A stretch of DNA of 5,045 nt from Microbacteriaceae bacterium (GTDB lineage Bacteria; Actinomycetota; Actinomycetes; Actinomycetales; Microbacteriaceae), in the NCBI GenBank assembly GCA_026785785.1, contig JAJAZI010000206.1, positions 1-5,045 on the forward strand. The letters are read 5' to 3'. The translations under genes and the position numbers were made by a program. Shown in pieces: positions 1 to 5,045 of this stretch. The notes below the pieces were generated by a model. That model did not search any database, was not told the DNA's origin, and saw only the letters and a program-made list of their open reading frames with translations. Numbering within the stretch: position 1 is the first letter of the stretch; every line of letters starts with the position of its first letter.

Positions 1-687
1 GACGTCCTGGTACTCGTCGACGATGAAGAAGCGGTACTGCTCCCGCACCTGTTGCGCGACCCAGGGCTCAGACTCGAGCATTCCTGCGGTGGCGAGCAGC
101 ACGTCCTCGAAGTCGATCTGGCGTCGCTCGTCCTTGACTCGCTCGTAGGCGCCGTGCAGGGCCACCATGCGGCTGGCATCGAGGGAGTCCGGGATGGCGC
201 GGCTCGGAACGACGGCCGCGTACTGGTCGAGGGTGAGCCTGGATACCTTGCGCCACTCAATCTCGGCGGCGAGGTCGCGCAGCGTCGGGGTGTCGAGCTT
301 GAGCCGCAGACTCTCCGCCGCGTGGGCTATGAGCCTCCCCTTGGATTCGAGGATGCGCGGCATGGTTCCGCCGACGACCTGCGGCCAGAAGAAGCCGAGC
401 TGCGACAGCGCGGAGGCGTGGAAGGTGCGGGCCGAGACTCCCCCGGCGCCGAGCTGGCGCAGCCGGCCGCGCAGTTCTCCAGCCGCCCTGGAGGTGAAGG
501 TGATGGCCATCACCCGGCCGGGAGGATAGGCGCCCGTCGCGACGCCGTAGGCGATGCGATGGGTGATGGCTCTCGTCTTGCCGGTTCCGGCTCCGGCGAG
601 CAGGCAGACGGGACCGAGAAGAGCCTCAGCCGCGACGCGCTGCTCCTCGTCGAGGCCGGCGAGCAGGGACTGGGCGGTCAGTGCCAC
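1..687 (-). CDS. UvrD/UvrD2-type ATP-dependent DNA helicase, N-terminal part (runs off left edge)
   Basis: Superfamily 1A 3'-5' DNA helicase that would use ATP hydrolysis to unwind or translocate on DNA in repair or replication. The 229 visible residues are the first half of domain 1A plus the inserted 1B region. In order they show a Q-motif-like LDEEQRVAA (about residues 12-20), the Walker A loop AGAGTGKT (31-38), motif Ia ITFTSRAAGELRGRL (62-76), motif Ib TFHASAL (88-94), DFEDVL (192-197) and motif II/Walker B FIVDEYQDV (221-229), the DExQD signature of UvrD/Rep/PcrA. Motifs III-VI and any C-terminal HRDC domain lie outside the window. I chose the GTG at 687 because it begins the conserved reading frame just ahead of the Q motif; the ATG at 698 is in another frame and stops after six codons. 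There is no strong ribosome site, and the gene begins 25 bases after the nudC stop, so an operon with translational coupling is likely. The position beside nudC resembles actinobacterial uvrD2, but PcrA/UvrD paralogues cannot be excluded from this half. Confidence 0.9.
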   Translation of the reverse strand, partial: MALTAQSLLAGLDEEQRVAAEALLGPVCLLAGAGTGKTRAITHRIAYGVATGAYPPGRVMAITFTSRAAGELRGRLRQLGAGGVSARTFHASALSQLGFFWPQVVGGTMPRILESKGRLIAHAAESLRLKLDTPTLRDLAAEIEWRKVSRLTLDQYAAVVPSRAIPDSLDASRMVALHGAYERVKDERRQIDFEDVLLATAGMLESEPWVAQQVREQYRFFIVDEYQDV

Positions 688-712
688 GCCGTCGCCATTC
701 CGGGTAGCGCGG

Positions 713-1639
713 TCACCAGTCGCGCCGATCGATGATCGGCCCGCCGAACCAGTCCTCGAGGATCGCACGCGCGATCGACGTCGGGCCGGGCAGCGCGATC
801 TCGTCGAGGGAGGCGGCGAGGTCCTCTCGGCTGAACCAGCGCAAGTCGAGGATCTCCTGGCCGTCGGGGGTGAGCTGCGACTCGAGCGTCTGGTCGACGA
901 TCGCACGGAATCCCACCATGATCGACGCGGGGAACGGCCAGGGCTGCGAGCCGAGATAGACCGGCTCGGCAATGCGGATGCCGGATTCCTCGAACACCTC
1001 GCGCACGACGGCGGCCTCGAGCGACTCACCCGGCTCGACGAAGCCGGCCAGCAGCGAGTAGCGGTTGTTCTGCCAGAGCGCGTTGGATCCGAGCAGGATG
1101 CGGTCCGCAGCATCCGTCACGCCGACGATGATCGCGGCGTCGGTGCGGGGGAAGAGCTGGTGGTCGTCATCCTCGTCCTTGCGCACCCAGCCGCCCTGCA
1201 CGGGCACCGTCGGCTTGCCACTGCGAGGCGAGAAGCGGTGCGAGTCGTGCCAGTTGGCCATCGCGAGGGCCTCGGTGAACAGTCCGGCATCGCGGTCGCC
1301 GAGGCTCGCACCGAGCGCCCGGAGGTCACCCCAGCGCGCAGCTGGGTCGAGCGTCGCGGCGGCGGCCTCGGACAGCTTCGCGGCGACGAAGGGTGTCTGG
1401 ACGCCGCCGATGGAGCGGCCGAGGTAGATGAGGTACTCGGCCTCCGGGGCCTCGGCAGCGCTCAGCAGGGCGAGCGCTCCGTCGTCGGCCAGCAGCGCCT
1501 GCCCGTTGTGCAGCAGGAGCACGCGGGTGGAGTCGTCCGCCCACAGCTCGGCGAAGAGGTCGGGCCGACCACGGGCGAGATAGTCGCGGTCGAGCTCGTG
1601 CCGCGACAGCGGCAGACGGGCCGTGAACTCAAATGACAT
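713..1639 (-). CDS. nudC: NAD(H) pyrophosphatase NudC (Nudix hydrolase) lacking the zinc-finger cysteines
   Basis: Splits NAD(H) into NMN(H) and AMP; characterised NudC enzymes also remove NAD caps from RNA 5' ends. The 308-residue protein has a variable N-terminal domain (about 1-125), a degenerate zinc-ribbon region (about 130-162) starting with NWHDSHRF, then FPRTD (163-167), and a Nudix domain. The Nudix box matches Gx5Ex7REUxEExGU exactly: G199, E205, R213-E214, E217-E218, G220-I221. SQPWPFPAS (231-239) is the diagnostic NudC substrate motif. The family's four zinc-binding cysteines fall at S137, S140, D155 and D158, keeping the C-x2-C-x14-C-x2-C spacing, and the whole protein has no cysteine. 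It therefore probably folds without this zinc, or with other contacts. ATG at 1639 is the family-like start (MSFEFTARLPLSRHELDRD). AAGG lies 7 bases upstream and overlaps a possible -10 hexamer. The gene is divergent from the phosphotransferase-like gene and precedes the helicase gene in a probable operon. Confidence 0.95.
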   Translation of the reverse strand: MSFEFTARLPLSRHELDRDYLARGRPDLFAELWADDSTRVLLLHNGQALLADDGALALLSAAEAPEAEYLIYLGRSIGGVQTPFVAAKLSEAAAATLDPAARWGDLRALGASLGDRDAGLFTEALAMANWHDSHRFSPRSGKPTVPVQGGWVRKDEDDDHQLFPRTDAAIIVGVTDAADRILLGSNALWQNNRYSLLAGFVEPGESLEAAVVREVFEESGIRIAEPVYLGSQPWPFPASIMVGFRAIVDQTLESQLTPDGQEILDLRWFSREDLAASLDEIALPGPTSIARAILEDWFGGPIIDRRDW

Positions 1640-1645
1640 CGACGA

Positions 1646-1651
1646 ACCTTA
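1646..1651 (-). promoter_or_regulatory. nudC start signal: AAGG ribosome site and/or TAAGGT -10 hexamer
   Basis: On the minus strand TAAGGT is followed by six bases and then the nudC ATG. The hexamer can be read in two ways. AAGG, 7 bases from the ATG, is an acceptable weak Shine-Dalgarno site. TAAGGT also fits the actinobacterial TANNNT -10 box, and at this distance would start transcription at or next to the ATG, giving a leaderless mRNA. No convincing -35 lies 16-18 bases upstream, so the sequence does not decide between the two. Confidence 0.35.
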
Positions 1652-1724
1652 CAATCTCGGGGATGTTCGTGGCCTTCGGGAGGGATTGTGCGTGGCGCAC
1701 GACCGCGGGCGCCGCTCGACAACC

Positions 1725-1730
1725 TACCCT
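1725..1730 (+). promoter_or_regulatory. Candidate -10 box (TACCCT) for a leaderless phosphotransferase-like mRNA
   Basis: TACCCT matches TANNNT and is followed by seven bases and the ATG at 1738, so transcription would start at or within a base or so of the start codon. No purine-rich Shine-Dalgarno sequence precedes the ATG (the bases are TGAGACC), which fits leaderless translation. No -35 match is visible at the usual spacing. The rest of the 98-base divergent region 1640-1737 shows no strong inverted repeat. Confidence 0.45.
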
Positions 1731-1737
1731 TGAGACC

Positions 1738-2724
1738 ATGGCCAGATCCCCACTCACTCTAGCCGCGCTCGCCACCTCGGCCGTAGCCGGCCTCGACGTC
1801 ACGACAGCGAGCCGCCACGGCTCCGGGAGCGACTTCGAGCAGGCCGCCCTCGCCACGCGTGACGGGCAGCGCGTGCTGATCCGTGTTCCGCGCAGCCAAT
1901 CGGCCGAGACCCAGGCATCCGCCGACCTGATCGCCCTGCGGGCGCTGAGCACAGGCATCCGCGGGCGCCTGCCCTTCTCCGCACCGACCCCCCTCGGCCA
2001 GGCGCCCGTGGGTGGAACGCGCGCGGTCGTCTGCGATTTGCTGCCCGGTTCCCCCGTCGGACTCGAGCAGGTCGCGGATGCCGACCTCGCCGAGTCGATC
2101 GGCCGCGCGATCGCCGCGATCCACGCTCTGCCGACCAGTTTCGCCGCCGATGCGGGCCTCGGCATCGTGCGTCCGCTCGACGCTCTTGCCGCCGCCGTCA
2201 CGACCATGGACCAGGCCGTCGCGACCGGTCTCGTACCCGCGGCGCTCGTCGTGCGCTGGGAGAACGCGACCGAGGACCCGACCCTGTGGCAGTTCGCCCC
2301 GACGGTCATCCACGGCGCAGTCACCAGCGGAACCCTGCTCACCGACGGCCAGAAGATCACCGGCGTCGTGGAGTGGCACGCGCTCAGCGTCGGCGACCCG
2401 GCGCGCGACCTGTTCTGGTTGCTCGGAGCCCCCTCCGGCGACGGGGCCGACGCGTTGCTCGACGCCTACAACGCAGCGCGAGGCTCAACCGATCGTCAGC
2501 TGCGCAAGCGGGCGATGCTCTACGCCGAGCTCGAGATCGCCCAGTGGCTTCTCCACGGCACGAACGAGCGCAGCACCGAGATCGTCGATGACGCCGTCGG
2601 CATGCTGCACAACCTCGTCGACGTCGTGCAGCACGACATCAACCGCCGGATCGACACGAACACCAGCCCGGTGATGACCGTCACCGAGGTGGAAGACATG
2701 CTCGACCGGAACCGCCGAAACTAG
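1738..2724 (+). CDS. APH/choline-kinase-fold phosphotransferase-like protein, probable pseudokinase
   Basis: A 328-residue cytoplasmic protein resembling the aminoglycoside/macrolide phosphotransferase superfamily (APH, PF01636). Fold landmarks are an N-lobe strand GQRVLIRVP (43-51), with Arg49 near where the ATP-binding Lys is often found; a hinge-like VVCDLLPGSP (97-106); a helix with AIAAIHALP (124-132) matching the usual IGxxLAxLHxxP; and a C-lobe catalytic segment at 190-228. In active members that segment reads HGDxxxxN followed by a D-W or DFG-like Asp. Here it is H192-G193-A194 with T199 at the Asn position, and VVEW has Glu212 at the metal-binding Asp. GDPARDLFWLL (219-229) is intact. 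Phosphotransfer is therefore doubtful, and a binding or regulatory role is an inference. I chose ATG 1738 over the in-frame ATG at 1633: the 35-residue extension is not family-like and overlaps the nudC start, while a -10-like box sits 7 bases before 1738. Annotation pipelines may call such proteins macrolide 2'-phosphotransferase; the residues give no support for resistance activity. Confidence 0.85.
   Translation: MARSPLTLAALATSAVAGLDVTTASRHGSGSDFEQAALATRDGQRVLIRVPRSQSAETQASADLIALRALSTGIRGRLPFSAPTPLGQAPVGGTRAVVCDLLPGSPVGLEQVADADLAESIGRAIAAIHALPTSFAADAGLGIVRPLDALAAAVTTMDQAVATGLVPAALVVRWENATEDPTLWQFAPTVIHGAVTSGTLLTDGQKITGVVEWHALSVGDPARDLFWLLGAPSGDGADALLDAYNAARGSTDRQLRKRAMLYAELEIAQWLLHGTNERSTEIVDDAVGMLHNLVDVVQHDINRRIDTNTSPVMTVTEVEDMLDRNRRN
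2721..2724. other. CTAG palindrome shared as both stop codons of two convergent genes
   Basis: On the plus strand, TAG at 2722-2724 ends the phosphotransferase-like gene. On the minus strand, TAG (complement of 2721-2723) ends the MFS gene. The genes thus overlap tail to tail by four bases with no intergenic space. Any transcript that passes its stop enters the other gene in antisense. No hairpin followed by a T tract is seen on either side. Confidence 0.95.
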
Positions 2725-4100
2725 CCGGCTTTCGACTCGTCCGCGCGCGCGCCAGCGGGGCGGCCGCCGGCGCCGCGTCGGCGCGACACGATGCTCACGG
2801 GTGCCCGCGGTCTACGGAGGTTGACTCGGATGGTGAGCTCGCCCGTGCGGGCGAGGGTCGAGGCGATCGCGAGGCCGGCGATCGCCGGCACTAGGCCCGC
2901 GACGGCGAGAGCGGAGCGCGCGCCCCACTCCTCGGCGATCCAGCCCATGAGCGGGCCACCGAGCGCCTGCCCGCCGAGTAGAACCATAATGTAGAGCGAC
3001 ATGACACGGCCGCGGATGCCGGTGTTCGACGACAACTGGGTCATCGACTCCGCCGCCATCGCGAAGAGCAGCCGGGACAGTCCGATGCCGACGAGCGCGA
3101 CGAGGAAGACGCCGACGACGGGCGCGAAGCCCGCTGCCGCGGTGATCAGCCCGTAGACGATTGCGCCTCCGACGATGGAGCGCAGCCGCAGGCTCGTCCG
3201 CCTGGTCGACAACAGGGCGCCGAGGAATGCACCGACGGCCGCGAGAGAGCTGTACAGGCCGTAGCCCCGTGCCCCTGTCTCGTAGACGTCGTTCGCCATC
3301 GCCGCGAGCAGCACGGGCAGTGACATGCCGAACGTCGACACGAAGAACAGCGTGACGAGGCTCCAGAAGATCGCGGGCTTGGACAGCGCGTAGCGCAGGG
3401 CGGCGCGGATCTGGCCGGTGCTGCGGGTGAGGCGGGGCGCGGACCGCAGCTCGTCCGTCCGCATCGCGCCGAGGGCCACGAGCACCACGAGGCCGGCGAC
3501 CGCATTGGCAGCGATCGACCAGCCGGACCCGACAAGCACGATGAGCATCCCGCTCAGGGCGGGTCCGAGCATCCCGCCGAGATGGAAGATCGACGCGTTG
3601 ACGCTGATCGCGTTGCGCAGCCGCGAGTGCCCGACCATCTCGGAGATGAAGGCCGAGCGGGCCGGTCCGTCGACGGCGGCGGCGGTTCCGAGCAGGAAGG
3701 CGGTGAGGAAGACATGCCAGACCTGCACCACCCCCGCGATGGTCAGCGCCGCGAGGAGCGCACAGAGCACGACGACGACCGCCTGGGTCTGGATCAAGAG
3801 CGAGCGCTTGGCGTACCTGTCGGCGATCACCCCGCCGAAGGCCCCGAACAGCAGGATCGGGCCGAACTGCAGCGCCACTGTGAGGCCGACGAGCGCCACG
3901 CTGCCGGTGAGCTCGAGCACGAGCCAGTCGATCGCGATGCGCTGCATCCACACCGAGGTGTTCGCGACGACCTGCGAGAGAACGTAGAGCCGGTAGTTGC
4001 GGATGCGCAGGGAGTCGAACGTGTCCCGCCAGCGGGGACGGTCGAGCACGAGCGGGATAGGTTCGGTGGCGGGGGCGATGGTGTTCGTTGTCGGGGCCAC
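2721..4100 (-). CDS. MFS efflux transporter (MFS_3/EntS-like, 12 membrane segments)
   Basis: Inner-membrane secondary transporter, probably a proton-driven exporter of a small molecule; the substrate is unknown. The 459-residue protein has a short cytoplasmic N-terminus, then NYRLYVLSQVVANTSVW opening segment 1 (about 35-62), and twelve hydrophobic segments ending near residue 416. The MFS motif A, GGVIADRYAKR (89-99), lies in the loop between segments 2 and 3. VDGPARSAFISEMV (143-156) and NAISVNASIFHLGGMLGPALSG (163-184) are typical of the MFS_3 group, as is GIRGRVMSLYIMVLLGGQALGGP (361-383). The tail 427-459 is Arg/Gly/Ala-rich and probably cytoplasmic. I prefer GTG 4100, preceded by GGTGGA, over TTG 4133: the extension adds eleven non-family residues including a rare TTA codon and would begin close to the predicted transcription start. 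The gene is divergent from a LysR regulator, which suggests substrate-linked control. Confidence 0.9.
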   Translation of the reverse strand: MAPTTNTIAPATEPIPLVLDRPRWRDTFDSLRIRNYRLYVLSQVVANTSVWMQRIAIDWLVLELTGSVALVGLTVALQFGPILLFGAFGGVIADRYAKRSLLIQTQAVVVVLCALLAALTIAGVVQVWHVFLTAFLLGTAAAVDGPARSAFISEMVGHSRLRNAISVNASIFHLGGMLGPALSGMLIVLVGSGWSIAANAVAGLVVLVALGAMRTDELRSAPRLTRSTGQIRAALRYALSKPAIFWSLVTLFFVSTFGMSLPVLLAAMANDVYETGARGYGLYSSLAAVGAFLGALLSTRRTSLRLRSIVGGAIVYGLITAAAGFAPVVGVFLVALVGIGLSRLLFAMAAESMTQLSSNTGIRGRVMSLYIMVLLGGQALGGPLMGWIAEEWGARSALAVAGLVPAIAGLAIASTLARTGELTIRVNLRRPRAPVSIVSRRRGAGGRPAGARADESKAG

Positions 4101-4143
4101 TGATCCACCGTAAGCTCGGCCTCTCCATAACAAGAAATAATCG

Positions 4144-4171
4144 ACCCTATAAGTCCCATTGATTTTCTCAA
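4144..4171 (-). promoter_or_regulatory. Candidate promoter for the MFS gene (TTGAGA - 16 - TAGGGT)
   Basis: Read on the minus strand, TTGAGA (4171-4166) matches the -35 consensus at five of six bases. After 16 bases comes TAGGGT (4149-4144), a TANNNT -10 box. Transcription would start near 4137 and leave a leader of about 37 bases before GTG 4100. The -35 lies in the right half of the inner inverted repeat and the -10 in the left outer arm, so a regulator bound there would affect polymerase directly. Confidence 0.5.
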
Positions 4172-4174
4172 TGA

Positions 4175-4180
4175 TAGGGT
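4175..4180 (+). promoter_or_regulatory. Candidate -10 box (TAGGGT) for a leaderless lysR mRNA
   Basis: TAGGGT sits in the right outer arm of the inverted repeat and is followed by seven bases and the GTG at 4188, the same geometry as TACCCT before the phosphotransferase-like gene. No Shine-Dalgarno sequence is present just upstream of the GTG. TATAAG at 4148-4153 is an alternative -10 that would give a short leader. No good -35 is seen for either, which would suit a weak or activator-dependent promoter. Confidence 0.45.
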
Positions 4181-4187
4181 CGGCCGT

Positions 4188-5045
4188 GTGTTCGATCCCG
4201 TGCTTCTCAAGACCCTCATCTCGGTGGCCGAGACGCTGAGCTTCACCTGCTCCGCCGAGCTTCTGTCACTGAGCCAGCCGACCGTGTCCCAGCACATCCG
4301 AAAGCTCGAGAAGGCGGCGGGGCGCATCCTGGTGGCGCGCGACACCCGCGACGTGCGCCTCACCGACAACGGCGACGCGATGGTGGGTTTCGCCCGCACC
4401 ATCCTCGCCGCACACGACGAGGCGACGGCGTACTTCACCGGGTCGGCGATGCGCGGGCGGCTCCGGTTCGGTTCGGCCGATGACATCGCGCTGACCCAGC
4501 TGCCGCAGATTTTGCGCGACTTCCGCCAGCTCTACCCGCATATCAACCTCGAGCTCACCGTGAACCAGAGTGGCGTGCTATCGCGCCGGCTGGGGGCCGG
4601 GCAGCTCGATCTCGTCTTCGTGAAGCAGGAGCCGGGCGAATCCGACGGGCGCGTGGTACGCCGGGAGCGGCTCGTCTGGGCCGCGCACAAGTCGCTCGCT
4701 CTCGACCGGAGCGCTCACGTGCCGCTCATCGCCTATCAGGCGCCGAGTATCAGCCGCGCCGCCGCCATCCACGCCCTTGAGGAGTCAGGCCGCACCTGGC
4801 GCATCACCTGCAACACGCGCGAGGTCAACGGCGTGATCGCGGCCGCCCGGGCGGGCATCGGCATTGCCGTGTTCCCGCAGACGATGATCCCGCCCGACCT
4901 CGTCGACGTGACGAATGCGTTCGACCTTCCCGCCCTCGGCGAGGTGGAGTTCGCGCTGCTCGCCAACCCGGCGACGGCGCGGGAGCCAATCGAGGCGCTC
5001 GTCTCGGCCATCCTGAAGCGACCGAGCACGCTCGCATCGGCGTGA
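4188..5045 (+). CDS. LysR-type transcriptional regulator
   Basis: A 285-residue DNA-binding regulator with the usual LysR length and layout. The winged helix-turn-helix covers about residues 3-62: LLKTLISVAETLSFT, then the recognition helix region SQPTVSQHIRKLE (29-41) and the wing through RLTDNGDA (57-64). A linker helix (about 65-88) follows, then a periplasmic-binding-protein-like effector domain from RGRLRFGSADDIAL (89-102), with subdomain II near 160-260 and a typical GIGIAVFPQTMIP (223-235). The start VFDPVLLKTL is family-like, and GTG 4188 lies 7 bases after a TANNNT box. A nested palindrome with a T-N11-A element lies immediately upstream, so autoregulation and control of the divergent MFS exporter are expected from the family. 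The style of the protein recalls the LrhA/PecT-like subgroup, but that is an impression. The inducer is not predictable. The second helix carries Cys21 where Arg is common, so a redox role is possible but unsupported. The stop codon is the last triplet of the window. Confidence 0.93.
   Translation: MFDPVLLKTLISVAETLSFTCSAELLSLSQPTVSQHIRKLEKAAGRILVARDTRDVRLTDNGDAMVGFARTILAAHDEATAYFTGSAMRGRLRFGSADDIALTQLPQILRDFRQLYPHINLELTVNQSGVLSRRLGAGQLDLVFVKQEPGESDGRVVRRERLVWAAHKSLALDRSAHVPLIAYQAPSISRAAAIHALEESGRTWRITCNTREVNGVIAAARAGIGIAVFPQTMIPPDLVDVTNAFDLPALGEVEFALLANPATAREPIEALVSAILKRPSTLASA

Larger units (their letters stand above)
4142..4182. repeat. Nested inverted repeat, candidate LysR operator between the MFS and lysR genes
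   Basis: Outer arms CGACCCTAT (4142-4150) and ATAGGGTCG (4174-4182) are perfect 9-base inverted repeats. Inside them CATTGA (4157-4162) and TCAATG (4168-4173) form a second perfect 6-base pair around a 5-base centre. The inner unit ATTGA-N5-TCAAT fits the T-N11-A box bound by LysR-type regulators. The region is AT-rich compared with its GC-rich surroundings and is placed where a LysR protein would control both divergent genes. An RNA hairpin is less likely, because six unpaired bases (4151-4156) sit on the left side only. Confidence 0.75.

Noticed and set aside
678..698. Six-codon mini-ORF (ATG 698 to TGA, minus strand) overlapping the helicase start
   Set aside because: It could act as a coupling element, but it has no clear ribosome site and short ATG-stop pairs arise by chance. 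There is too little evidence to annotate it.
52..1636. Long plus-strand open frames opposite the helicase and nudC (52-735 and 554-1636)
   Set aside because: They are antisense to two genes with full conserved motif sets. Their translations are Arg/Gly/Glu-rich with no recognisable domain, as expected from GC-biased codons read backwards.
1633..1737. Upstream ATG at 1633 for the phosphotransferase-like gene
   Set aside because: The extra 35 residues are not family-like, the extension overlaps the nudC start, and ATG 1738 has a well-placed -10-like box and a more natural N-terminus.
2770..2784. Perfect hairpin GCGCCG-CGT-CGGCGC about 46 bases past the phosphotransferase-like stop, as a terminator
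   Set aside because: It has no T tract after it, it lies inside the coding tail of the MFS gene, and this very GC-rich stretch yields many such hairpins by chance.
4101..4133. TTG start at 4133 for the MFS gene, and an out-of-frame ATG at 4128
   Set aside because: The TTG extension adds eleven residues (LWRGRAYGG-type) that do not fit the family and includes a rare TTA codon. The ATG at 4128 opens a shadow frame with no membrane segments.
4142..4182. Reading the nested repeat as an RNA terminator or riboswitch
   Set aside because: It sits between divergent starts, has an asymmetric internal spacer and no T tract, and contains promoter-like hexamers and a LysR-type T-N11-A box. A DNA operator explains it better.

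Overview
The window is a stretch of ordinary chromosome from a high-GC Gram-positive bacterium, most likely an actinobacterium of the Micrococcales and probably the Microbacteriaceae. The evidence is strong GC bias at third codon positions, frequent GTG starts, -10-like TANNNT hexamers placed 6-7 bases before start codons (typical of actinobacterial leaderless mRNAs), and a phosphotransferase-like gene divergent from nudC followed by a UvrD-type helicase. The family-level assignment comes from remembered protein style and gene order, not from a search.

Layout. Positions 1-687 (minus) hold the first 229 codons of a UvrD/UvrD2-type superfamily 1 helicase whose remainder lies off the left edge. 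Positions 713-1639 (minus) hold nudC, an NAD(H)-pyrophosphatase that probably shares an operon with the helicase (25-base gap). A 98-base divergent intergenic region (1640-1737) separates nudC from a plus-strand gene at 1738-2724. That gene encodes an APH/choline-kinase-fold protein whose catalytic residues are substituted. It converges on an MFS exporter gene (2721-4100, minus) with a 4-base overlap: the palindrome CTAG supplies both stop codons. The exporter diverges from a LysR-type regulator (4188-5045, plus), which ends on the last base of the window. The 87 bases between those two genes carry a nested inverted repeat that contains the likely promoter elements.

How the genes may work together. 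The nudC-helicase pair looks like housekeeping nucleotide and DNA metabolism. The phosphotransferase-like protein has no clear pathway here. The MFS exporter and LysR protein look like a small regulated efflux module: the regulator probably binds the nested repeat and controls both itself and the exporter. Its substrate and inducer cannot be read from the sequence.

No large undescribed system, mobile element, CRISPR array or RNA gene is visible. The points most worth a second look are the NudC protein without any cysteine, in which all four zinc-finger cysteine positions are replaced; the probable pseudokinase beside it; the nested operator/promoter repeat at 4142-4182; and the CTAG shared stop.
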